From Limnohabitans planktonicus II-D5 (GTDB lineage Bacteria > Pseudomonadota > Gammaproteobacteria > Burkholderiales > Burkholderiaceae_C), in NCBI RefSeq assembly GCF_001270065.2, contig NZ_LFYT02000017.1, positions 28,278 to 92,277 on the forward strand: DNA of 64,000 nucleotides. Reading direction: 5' to 3'. Numbering within the stretch: the stretch's first letter is position 1; each line of letters starts with the position of its first letter. Below, in pieces: positions 20,401-32,400 of the stretch. A program made the position numbers and the translations under genes. The notes beneath the pieces were generated by a model. That model was not told where the DNA came from, did no database searches, and saw only the letters and a program-made list of their open reading frames with translations.

Positions 20401-23400
20401 CGGCCATTGCTTTCAACCGCTCCAATGGCACCACGCGTGCGTCCATTGAAGCGGGCAGCGTCAACCCCGGCGGCCAAGTGGATGCCGACGGTGCGCTGAC
20501 GCTGGCGGCCACGGCCACCCCGTTGATGGTGGCGGTCGCAGCGGGCGGCGCGGCCGCTGGCGCGGGCTCTGCCTTGGCCGCTGCAGGCGCAGTGCCCATC
20601 AACCTGTACGGCGGCGCAGTGGACGCGCATGTTCGCAAGACCACGGTCAACGCTGGCGCTGACATGAGCGTCACCGCCACCTTGGCTGGCTCGCTCATTG
20701 CCGCATCTTTGGCTGCTGCCGCTTCTTCCGGCGGCACGGCCCTGGGCGCTGCCGTGGTGGTGAACATGTTGGGGGGCAACATCGACCCGAATGCGCCAGG
20801 TGTTCTGAGCGTGACCACCGGCTCTGGCGTGACCGGTGGGCAAACCACCGAATCCGATGGCAGCATCACCGTCACCCCCGATGTCGGCAGCGACAAGGCC
20901 CGTGTGTGGGCCTTCCTGGAAGATGCTGCGGCCACTGCAGGCGGGCAGCTGCAGGTGCTGGCCACCACGCAAGCGCCGCCCGAAGGGTCTGCTGCGGCCA
21001 GAACCGTGGAACGCATCGCAGCCGACAACACCATCACCGTGACACCCACGGTGCAGACCGGGGGCGTCCTCAAGCATGCCGACTTCGCCGCCTGGCACAC
21101 CGGTGATCAAGTCGTCTACACCGCCAGCAGTGGCGGCGCAATTGCGGGGCTGTCAGACGGGCAGATTTACCATGTGGTCAAGGTGGCCAGCGATGCGACC
21201 GGCCAATCGATTCGCCTGGCCCTGAGCGCGTCGGACGCGACGGCTGAATCACCTCGCACGCTGCTGATGCCCTCGTACACCGGGATGGCGGTCACTCTGA
21301 CGCGCGCCACCACGGCGCTCACACCCTTTGCGGGAACGGCTGTGGGCGCAGACAACCAGCTGAGCCATGCGGGATTTGCCAGCCTGGCAGCGGGGGACGC
21401 CATCGTCTACCGCGCTGAAGCGGGCACGCTTTCCGGACTGATCAACGGTGACACCTACTACGTGGTGCGTCCAAGCGGTGCCAATTCGACCACCATCGCA
21501 CTGTCGCAATCGGTCTCCGATGCGCAGTCGGCCACCCCCACGCGGGTGGCTTTGGGCACGCTGGCAGGCACGTCTGTGCGTTTTGAACGCCAGGTCAGCG
21601 CCAGCAGTTCCACCACGGTGTCGCTCAGCGGTGCAGGCGCTTTCACCGCCGGGCGTGTGAACGGTGGGACCGTGCAAGGCGCGGGCTTGTCCACGCTGGC
21701 CACCGGCGATGCGCTGCGCTGGCGCGCGGGCGGCAGTGCCATTGGCGGGCTGTCCGATGCCACGGTGTATTACGTGATCCGCGAGGCGGATGCAAGCGGT
21801 CTTGCCGTGCTGCGCCTGGCGGCCAGCCATGACGATGCCATGGACGCGACGCCGGTAGCGATCACGCTCGGTGCCAAGAGCGGCCACGCCGGGGCTTTTG
21901 AGCGCTTGTCTACCCGCATCGCCCAAGGCTCGGTGGTGGCCGATTTGCCCGCCGACGCTGGCGCTCCGATCGTGGCCGTGGCGGTGGCGGGCAGCGGTGC
22001 CAACGGCGGCCGATTTGCAGGCGCGGGCGCTGCGGCAGTGAACATCAGCCGCATGGACATCGATGCCCATGTCACTGGCCAGGCCAGTACCCCCACGATC
22101 AGCACGCAGACCGGGCTGTCGGTGCTGGCCACAAATGGTGCCTCCCTGCATGCGGCGGCCGTTTCGGTCACCCTGGCAGGCAAGACCAATGCAGGCGCGG
22201 CCCTCAGCGTCAACGAGATCCAGGACTCGGTGCGCGCCAGCCTGTCCCGCGTCACCGCCACTGTGGCGGTGGATACCGCAGACACCCGCGTGGTGGCGCT
22301 TCAGGCCTCGCGCATCACGAGCATCGCCATCGGCGCGGCCGCAGGGGGAGACTCCAACAACCTGGGCGGCTCGTTCTCGGTCAACCAGATGCATTCCAGC
22401 GTCTCCGCCACGATCGGGGCGGCCAGCACCCTGAGCACTGGCCGGGATGTCCAGGTGGCCGCCCACGACAGCGCGGCCATTGCCTCTTTGGCTGGCAACT
22501 TTGGCTTGACGCTGCGCGGCAAAGCGGCCGTCGGCTTTGCCTTTTCTGTGAACCAGGTGGGTGACACCGTCACCGCGTCCATTGACAAGGCGCGGGTCAA
22601 GGCCGGGCGCGATCTGTCGGTCGACGCCCGTTTTGCGCGGCCTGAGGACCTGCCGCCAGGGCTGGACCGCCAGATCGCTGCGCTCGCCGTGGGTGCGGCG
22701 CTGGCCTCTCAGGTGGCGGGCACCGGCTCGGTGACCCTCAACTGGATCAAGAGCGATGTCTCGGCCACCATCACCGGATTGAACGCGGCGCCAGCGGATG
22801 GTGTTGCGGGTACGGGGCCGGTGCTGGACATCCACGGCCTGCTCTCGGTCACCGCCACCGATGACGCCGACATCGGCAGCATCGCCGGGGCGGTGGCGCT
22901 GGCAGGGGTGACGCAACCGACCAGCAGCTCAGCCGCCGTCGGTGCTTCGATCGCGGTCAACATGATCGGTGCCTCACCCGCCAACAGCAGCGATGACAGC
23001 CGCTCCAAACTCCTGGCCAAGCTCGATGGCGGGGCGGCCAGCTCCGAGCTGCGCGCAGGGCGTTTGAAGATCGACGCCACCCGCGAAGCGCGCATTGGCA
23101 CCATCACCATTGCCGGGGCAGCCGCCACCGCCAGTTTCGCGCTCGGCGGCTCGGTGTCCATCAACAAGATCCTGGCAGACACCCGTGCCACGCTGTCGAA
23201 TGTGGGCACGCTCACCCTGACGGCCACGCCTGCCACGGGTGAGGATGGCCTGGCCGTCACCGCCCAAGACAGTACCGCCATCTTTGCCCTGTCTGGGGGC
23301 GTGGGTGTGGTGGTGGGTGTGCGCGGCAACGGCTCTGCAGCAGCGGCCATCGCCGTCTCGGACAACACGGTGCGCGGCGACGTGACCAGTGAACTGATCG

Positions 23401-26400
23401 CCACCACCGTCACCACCCCGGGCAAGGCCAAGGTCACGGCCAAGGCCCACAACGACATACAGGCCATCAGCTTTGGCGTGGCTGCGGCCACCAGCACCAC
23501 GGGCAAGGTCAGCCTGTCGATGGCTGGGGCCATTGCACTCAATGACATCGAGCGGGCCGTCAGCGCCACGGTGGGATCGGCTTCGCTCAGCGTGGCCCGT
23601 TCCTCGGTCACCGCCGACGCATTGACGGTGAGTGCCAGCGACGACAGCACCCTCATCGCGGGCAGCGGCTTGCTGTCGATCGGGGCCAATTTCAGCCTCT
23701 CGGGCACGGCGGCCTCGGCTGGCGTCTCCTATTCGGAAAACACGTCCATCAGCACGGTGAGTGCGACCATCTTGCGTGCCACCGTCACCACTTTGGGCGA
23801 TGTGGTGGTCCAGGCCTCGGGCAACACCACCATCAAGGCCTGGACCGTGGGGGGCGTGGTGGCGGGCAGCGCTGGCAAGTCCATCGCTGTGGGGGTGACC
23901 CTGGCCAACAATCAGCTGAGCTCCACCGTGAAAGCGCAGGTGGCGGACAGCACCGTGACCGCAGGCCGCGCTGCAGCCAACGGCCTGGCCGCCCGCACAG
24001 GCGGGCTGCGCATCGCGGCAGACCGCACCAGCACTTATGAGGCCGGAGCCATCAGTGCCGCCGTCTCGGTTGCAGCCGGCGGTGACAGTGCTTTGACGCT
24101 CAGCGGCGGGGGGGCAGATGCGGTGAACGTGCTGGCGGGCAGTGTGCAGGCGCTGTTGGACACCAGCACCGTCACCACCCAAGGGGCCGTGACGGTGCTG
24201 GCGGACAACGAGGCCACGCTGTCGGCGCTGGTGCTGGCCTTCAGTGCCTCGGTGTCGGTCTCGGGTGGCCGTGGTGCTGCCCTGGCCATGGGTGTGGCGC
24301 GCGCGCGCAATGCCACAGGTGCCGCTTACAACCGCGACAGTGGGGCGTTCTCGGAGGGCAGCCGCAATGAAACGCTGGCCCGGATTTCCAATGCCAGCGT
24401 CACGGCTCAAGGTGCGTTGGATGTCAAAGCCATCCATGCCAGCACCGTCACCGCCCGGGTGGGGGCGGCTGCAGTGGCTGCGACACTCAGCCCCGGCCAT
24501 GGCGCTTCAGGCGCTGGCGCTGGCGCCGATGCCCTCAACAAGGTGCAGGAAGACATCACCGCCACCATCGGCTCCAACGATGGCACGGCGCGCACCGTCG
24601 AAGCTGGCGCGCTCACGGTCCAGGCCACGGATCAGGCCACGCTGCGCACCGATGTGGGGTCCGCCGCCGTGGCCGCAGCCTTGACGGGCTCCATCGGATT
24701 CACGCTCACCATTGGCGTGGCGCTGGCACGCAACCAAGTGGCCAACCATGTGCTGGCCAGCATCGATGCCCCCTTGACCACGGTCAAAGCAACGAGCACC
24801 TTGGTCGATGCCCATGCCAACGGCTCCATCAAAGCAACATCGGTGGCCGCGAGCGTGTCCGCGTCCTTCGCTGGCAGCGCAGGCATTGCCTTGGCGGGGG
24901 CCGGTGCCCATGCCACCAATGAAATCGGCACCCGTGTCGAGTCCAAGGTTGCAGCGGCTACTTTGCGGGTCGCCTCGCTCGAGGTGAAAAGTGAATTCGC
25001 TGCCACAGTCAACGCCACAGTGGCCGCAGTGGCCGCAGCGGTGGGCGTGGGTGGCGATGCGGGGCTGGGTCTGGCCATTGGGGCTTCTTTGGCCACCAAC
25101 CAAATCGGCACAGCCGCCGACAGCCAAGCGGGCGTGTTCGCCAGCATCGCGTCTGGAGCCACGGTCGAGGCTCAGGCCGCCGTGAAGGTTCAAGCCAAAC
25201 TGACTTCTTCGATCACGGCAGGTGTGGGCGCGGGTGCTTTTGCCATCGCGGGTGGCAGTGGTGGGGCGCTGGGTGCCTCGGGTGCCGGAGCCAGCGTGAC
25301 CAATGAGACGGCCATGCCGGTGCGCGCCACCATCCATGCGGCTTCAGTGACTTCGGGACTGGACAGCGCTCGCGTGGGCGGTTTGTCGGTGTTGGCCTCC
25401 GATACGTCATCGGCCCAGGCCGTGGTGGGGGCTGCAGCGCTTGCAGCAGCCATGAGCGGCGGGGCCGCCATCACTGCCAGCATTGCGGCGTCGATCGCCA
25501 GAAACACGCTGAACAACACGGTGTGGGCCACCGCCGAGGCGGGTGCGATGCTCGACTCGCGTGATGGCGCACTGATGATCAGCGCCACGCAGTCTGCCGC
25601 TTTGTCGGCTGAGTCGATTGCCGTTTCGCTGTCCATTGCCGTGGGCGGTGCGACCGGCATTGCCGTCAGCGGTGCAGGGGCAGGGGCCTACAACACCTTG
25701 ACCGGGCAGGTGCTGGCTGTGGCGAAAAACGCCACCCTCACGACCATGGCTGCGCAGCACACCAGCAGCGCGTCTTCCGGCTCGATGGCCACGGGAGACC
25801 GGGTACGGGTCGATGGCCAGTTGTACCGTTACCTGGGCAGTGCACCACTGGCTTATGGGGGGACCAGCCCGGCGCTGACGAGCCTGAACTTCAACGACGC
25901 GGCCCAGTGGGCGCGCATGGCTGACGATGTGCAGCTGATCGCTGCCCGAGACAGCACACTGCATGCGCTGGTTGGTTCCACGGCTGGCGCTGTTGCGGCC
26001 GGTACAACGGCGGGTGCAGTCGCGGTGGGTGCAAGCGTTGCGAAAAACCAGGTCGGTGCGACCCTCAACGGTGTGGCGCTGGGCAGCACGGGTGATGTGT
26101 TCACCACCACAGGCGGCATGATGACTGCCGCCGAAGTGATCGGCGGCAGTGTCAATGCTTCAGGCAAGTTGCAGATCGAAGCACGCCAAAAAGATGTGGT
26201 CGATATCACGGGCTTTTCGGCCGCAGTCGCGATCTCGGGAGGCGCTGGGGCCGTGTCTGCCGCTGGCAACGGCGTCGGGGTTTACAACGACTTGGCCGGG
26301 GCCGTGCGTGCCCGCATGTGGAATGCTGACGCGACCGTGTTGGGCCAGTTGGACATCGCTGCTCTGGGCAGCGTGCAGGTCAGCAAAGCCATGGCGGTGG

Positions 26401-29400
26401 GCGTCGGCATTTCGGCAGCCATAGGCATCGGCGGTGCCATCTCGGTGGGCGCTTCCATCGTGGACAACGCGGTGCGCCAGGCCATCGTGGCCGACGTGGG
26501 CGCGGACACGGCCCACACCCTCACCGTGTATGGGGATGCGCGGGTGGCGGCCAACGAGGATGTGTCCGCTGATGCGGACACGGCCATGCGCAACCAAACC
26601 CGAATCTTGGGCGTGGAAGCCGAGGCCGTGAACGTGTCGGCTGGGCTGATTGCGGGCGCGGGTGGCGGCATCGACATCCGCAACACCGTGGACAACCGCG
26701 TCTCGTCCCAAGTCCGTGGAATCACCCTGAACAGCATGGGCAATGTGCGGGTGGTGGCGCAAGACACGGCGCGCCTGTCGGCCACGGCGGTGGGCACCAC
26801 GGTGGCCATTGGCTTTGGGGGGGCCATCGGCGTCAGCTTGGTCAGCAACGAGGTCAAGTCTGTGGTCTCGGCCACTGTCCGGGGTGTGGCTCTGACCAGC
26901 GACGACCTGACGGTGTCCTCGTCGGTCTACACCTACATTCCCAGGACCTTGAGTGTGGGCGTCTCGGCCAGCCTGGTGGCCGCTCAGGGGACCGAAGCCA
27001 CAGCCAAGCTGCAGGGCACCTCCAGCGCTCTGGTCGATGGCAGCACTTTGACGCTGGACGGTGCCTTGGTGGTCAGTTCTCGTACCGTGAACGAGGCGTC
27101 CACGTCTGCCGATGGGGGGGCTGCCGGGGTTGTGGCCGTCGGGGGCATGGTCTCCAAAATCCGCGCGGGTTTCGACAACCGCAGCGACACCTCGGTGGCC
27201 GCCATCACCGGCAACGGCCAACAGGTCTTCGCCAAATCTGTGGTGGTGACAGCCAGCGGCAAAACAAATTTGGAAGCCAGCAGCGTTGCTGCGGCAGGCG
27301 GTGCCTACGCAGCCATGGGGGCGCAGTCCGAAGTCAGTGACTTGACGGTGAATGCGGCTCGCCTGGGCGCGGGCGTGCAGATCACCACCGGCGACTTTTC
27401 TTTGAGCGCCAACAACGACGGCAAGGGCGACAGCGCCGCTGACGCCTATGCGCTGGCCATGGCCAGCGGATCGGGCGGTGGCACTGCCAATGTGCTCAAA
27501 GCACGAGCCGACGTGTCGGTGGGTGATGGGGCCTCGGTGCGTGCGAAAAACATCTCGCTGAGCGCGATCAACTCCCTGCGCAAGGACCGCTACGCCAACT
27601 CCACCAACCTGCGTTCGGGCACCGGCAACCTGGTGGGTGTGACCGCCATGACCAGCAGCACGGACATCGGCACGTCTGGAGACACGCTGCGTGCCAACAT
27701 CACGGTGGGCAACGGGGCGCAACTGGTGACCACCGGCAGCTTCAGCGATCCCTCCACCCTCAAGCTGGAGGCCTTCACCCAAGTGGTGGCCCATGACAGT
27801 GTGGCCATGTATGGTGTCTCGGGCCTGGTGGGCATCAGCGTGGGCCTGTCTCGGGTGAACACGTATACAGAATCGAGCGTGAACCTGGGCAGTGCCACAC
27901 TGATCAACGAGTCCGGGGACATCTACCTGTCCACGCGTTCGGACTCGCTGGTGTCGGCCAACGCCAGCTTGGTGGTGGGCTCGGGACTGACCGGCGGCGC
28001 GGGCGCTGAGGCCACAGCTGACCAACACGTCTTGAACACGGTGGACGTGAACAATGCGCACATCCGTGGGGCCAATGTGTACCTGCTGGCCGGGCGCAAC
28101 TCGGCGGGCAACATCAGCACGCTGTTCGGTACCGCCGACTCGCAGATCACCACGTTCTCGATGCTCCCCACCATTTCGGTCCCCGTGGCCAATGCCCGAA
28201 TTGATGAGACCGATTCGGTGAAAGTGCAAGGCACTGCCCTGATCGAGGCGCTGGGCAATGCCTATTTGATCGCCATGGACAGCGCCCGTGGCAGCGACCG
28301 CACCGTGGCGGACGGGCAGGTGATTTCGATCTCCTTGCCGCCTTATGGCGGGCCTGCCATCAGCGACGACACCGACAGTGTCACCCGCACAGTGCAAGTG
28401 CAAGACAGCGCCAAGGTCAATGCGGGGGTGAACAACCGCACGCTGCTGCAGATCAAGCCGATCAGCCAACTCACGGAGCCGGGGCTGGCCGCCCAACTGT
28501 CCAATGGGCAAGCGCTGCACTTGACGCAGGGGCAGATTGCAGCCTTGAACCAGGGCCTGGCCAGTGATCAGCAACTGCCTGCGGGTGTGGACTATGTGTA
28601 TCAGATGCTCGATACCTCCGCCATTCCCACGGTGGTGGTCACCAACCAGTCGATTGTTCAGGTGTCGGCCAACCACAGCGCTGGCGGTACCGTGGGTGCC
28701 TATTACCAGTACATCGGGCCAGGCACCACTGGCGTGCAGCGCCTGTTGTCGGCTGAAAATTTCAGCAACACCGGCCTGTGGCGCCAAGTGGCCAACAACG
28801 ATTCGGCCTGGGCGGGCATTGCACAGGGTCGCAGCTTCTACCTGAGCAACGCCACAGCAACGCTGTCTGAGCCCTTGGCCCAGGCGTTTTACGTCTTGCG
28901 CGCCGCCAACACGCCTCAGCCGGTGCTGACATTCCAGAGTGCGGGCAACTTGCTGATCCAGCAACGTGACCAGGTGCGCTCCTGGATCGCCAGCCACAGC
29001 AATGAGCCGGCGGCGGTGGCTTTGTACCAATCGCAAGTTGAACTCATCGAAAAGCAGATGAGGACGCTGGGGCTGCTGGTGGACGGGCAGCCGGCCACGC
29101 GGGATTACGGCATCGTCAGCCTGGTGATTCCCAGCCTCAACGCCTCTGCAGGGTCGGTTTTTGTCGAAGCGCAGGCTTCAAGCAAGAGCCTCATCACGAC
29201 CCAAGCCGATCAAGGGAAACTGGCACCTCGCGCCGGGGCCTCGATCTGGGTGGAGAACCGCACCCCCTTTGTGTTGGCAGTCGGCGATGTGACCATTCAA
29301 GATGCCACGCGTGTGGCCATCGTGGATGGCCAGTACACCGTTCAATCGCCGGGCAGCGTTTATTTCAACAACGTCGCGGTCCGATCGGTGTCCGCGTCCG

Positions 29401-32400
29401 CTTCCGCTTCCGATGCCGCCACCACAAAAATCAGCCTCTTGCAGCAGCGTTACGAACCCAGTGCCTACCGCTCAGGTGTGCCGCAGCCCCAGGTGGCTCA
29501 GGATATGTACCTCTTGGGCACGGTTTACAACAGCACGGGCGGTGTGACCGTCAACAACCAGGAAGGCAGTCTGAACATTTCGGGCACCCTGAGGGGCACG
29601 CCGCTGGACGTCTCCACCAAAGGCGACTTCAACCTGAACTCCTTGGGCTGGTTCCACTCGGGTGTGGACCCGCGCTCGGCAATCAACCGCAACACTTACC
29701 GAGCCGCTGTGTTCAATGCCGAAGGTCTACCGCGCAACACCAGCGTGGCCGCGAATCAAGCGCTCACCCTCACCGCAGAAGGCCAGCAGCCGGGTCGGGT
29801 GCTGTCCCAGGGCGCGATCAACATCAACGCGCGCTACGTCAACATCGATGGGGTGATTCAAAGCGGGGTGCAATCCATCACCTTGAACGTGGCCTCTTCT
29901 TTTGTCTCGCCGCAGGGCACCACACGCCTGGCCGATGCCAGCAACCGGCCATTGGCAGGTCTGAGCTTTGGCAGCGACGGTGTGCCCGTCAGCGGGTGGT
30001 GGGATGCTGCCTTGCAAGCCATCGTGCTGGACCCGATCGCGCCCGCCGGGGGCGAGATCAACATCACCGGCCAGGTGTTCAGCACCGGCAACGGCCAACT
30101 GAAGGTGGCCAACGGTTACGCCGATGTGCAGATCAACAACCAGTCGAGCGCGGCGCTGGTGCTCAACCGCATGGACACCTCGTTCAACCGCATCGGCAAA
30201 ATCTCCATCACCAACCTGATCCCGGCACAAAACAATCAGCCGGAGCGTCAACAGCGCACGGTTTGGGAATATGCCGGCAGCGTTAGCGCCACACCGATCA
30301 AGCGCACCGATTACACCGGCAGTTTTTCGTCGGGACGCATCACCTACACCCCACAAGGCGCGCCGACACTTTTGTCCAAAACCGGCATGGCCTTCCAACC
30401 TGTGGTGGGTTTGCGCTATGTGTTTGTGGAGGGGCAGTCCTTTACCCAAACGACAACCCGCTACCGCAGCGAAAGCTCTTTCAACCTGATCGGTGAATGG
30501 GCGGCCATCAACACCGGCAGCACCAGTTGGGACTCCGTGGTCAGTGTGTACACCGATGCCCAGCCACTGCTGCAGTCCGAGGCTTTGCAATATGGCGCTG
30601 CTTCGGACACTTCGCGCCTGTCGGTGGCTTTTGAACGCAAGAGCACCAGCACCCCCGTGTTCACCAATGAACAATGGAAAACCGGCGGCGGCTGGTTGCA
30701 AAAAACGACCTATCACACCCGATCGGTCGAGGTGGCCGGTCGCAAGGACTACTACACCTTCAGCATGAAGGCCGATGAATCGGTGCCCTTGACGTTCATG
30801 GAAGGCGCTGACCATTCGAACATTGCCATCACCAGCCTGGGCAACATCACCTACAACGGCAGTCTGAACAGCGGTGCCAGCGGAACGGTCACGCTGCAGG
30901 GCAAGAACATTGTGGGCACCGAAGGCACCTTCATTCGGGGCCTGGTGAGCGCGAGAGCCACGGGCCGTGTCGACGTGGTCACACTGCCCGGCTCGGCCAC
31001 TGCAGCGGCCACACCGCTGCGCTTGGAGGCGCAGGGCAACATTCGCCTGGTGACCCTGGCCGAGGGCATCGATCCCGGCGCAGTGAATGTGGGTCTGATC
31101 CGTTCCATGGCGGGCGATGTCACGATCATCGCAGCAGGCGACATCGCAGCCAGCGCCGCGCTGCCGAGCTATGTGGGCCAAGCCGAGTCGCCGCGCATCC
31201 AGGGCCGCATCATCGACCTGCAAACAGCGGGCAGCATCGGCTCGTCCAATGCCGCGCTGAATATCTTGGCCAGCGATTACGGCCCGGGTGGCTTGGCCGC
31301 ACGGGCTGGCGCCAGCCTCTACATCACCCAGACCCAAGGCGATCTGCGCCTGGTCGCGCCGCGCAGCGGTTCTGGGGCCAGCGCATCGGTGCAGGCCGGG
31401 GGCGACATCGTGCTGCGCGCCGTGACCGGTTCTGTTTTCAATGCCAATGGTTCCCAGAAAAGCGTAGCGACCGGCATTGATCTGCAAAAAGTGGCCCTGC
31501 ACGAACTTCAGCGCACCCAGGCCTATCACAGCCTGTGGGTGGGTGTGTTGGGCGCGGCTGCGACCACGACCGTTGCCCAGACCCTGAACTGGACGGGCTA
31601 CGACAGCCAGACTGCCAGCCTGGTGTTCAACACCCCGCTGAACCTGCAAACCGGCACGCCGGTGTTCCTGTCGGGCTTGCTGCCCGGGTCCTTGCAGGAA
31701 AACGTGGCCTATTACGCAGTGGTCGATGCAACGGGCCTGCGCTTGCAATTGGCGCAAAGCCGAGAAAACGCCATGGCCACCGAGCCGGTTGTGGTCAATC
31801 TGGGTGTGGAGCCTGGCCAGCAGCCTGCGGGCTTGGTGGTGCAGCAGCGCCAATGGACCGAACGTGACCAGTTGGGAACCCGCGACAGCCAAACCACCGA
31901 TGCCATCACCTTTGCCAATGGCGTGGCGCTGCACACCGGAGATGCTGTCGTGGTGGGCGAAGGTGTTGCCAACCTCACCGCCGGCACTTACTTTGCAGTG
32001 GTCAGCGCTGACAGTCAAACCTTGCGCTTGGCCACAACGCTGGCCAATGCCCAATTGGCAAGCCCAGTCACCGTCCCGGTGCAAAGCCTGTCGGCATCCC
32101 TGAAAACGGGCGAGCAGCGCATGTTCCGCCTGATCGGTGGCGCAGTCGCCACGCTGGATGTGATTGAACTGAGCCAGGCCAGCGTGAAGGCGCTGGCCGA
32201 TCGTCCGGGCCACTATGACCCGAATTACGTTTTCAAATTTGCCCGCCCAGAAGACGACACACAGGCGAGCATCAATCCGATTGCCCGCAACCTGTTTGAC
32301 ACCGTGCTGTTCCCCAATTCCGGTTTGTCCGGAGGCGGCTCCGAAAAACTCGCTGTCAACTCGCTCAATGCGATCAAGGCGGGCGGTCGGGTCACTGTGA

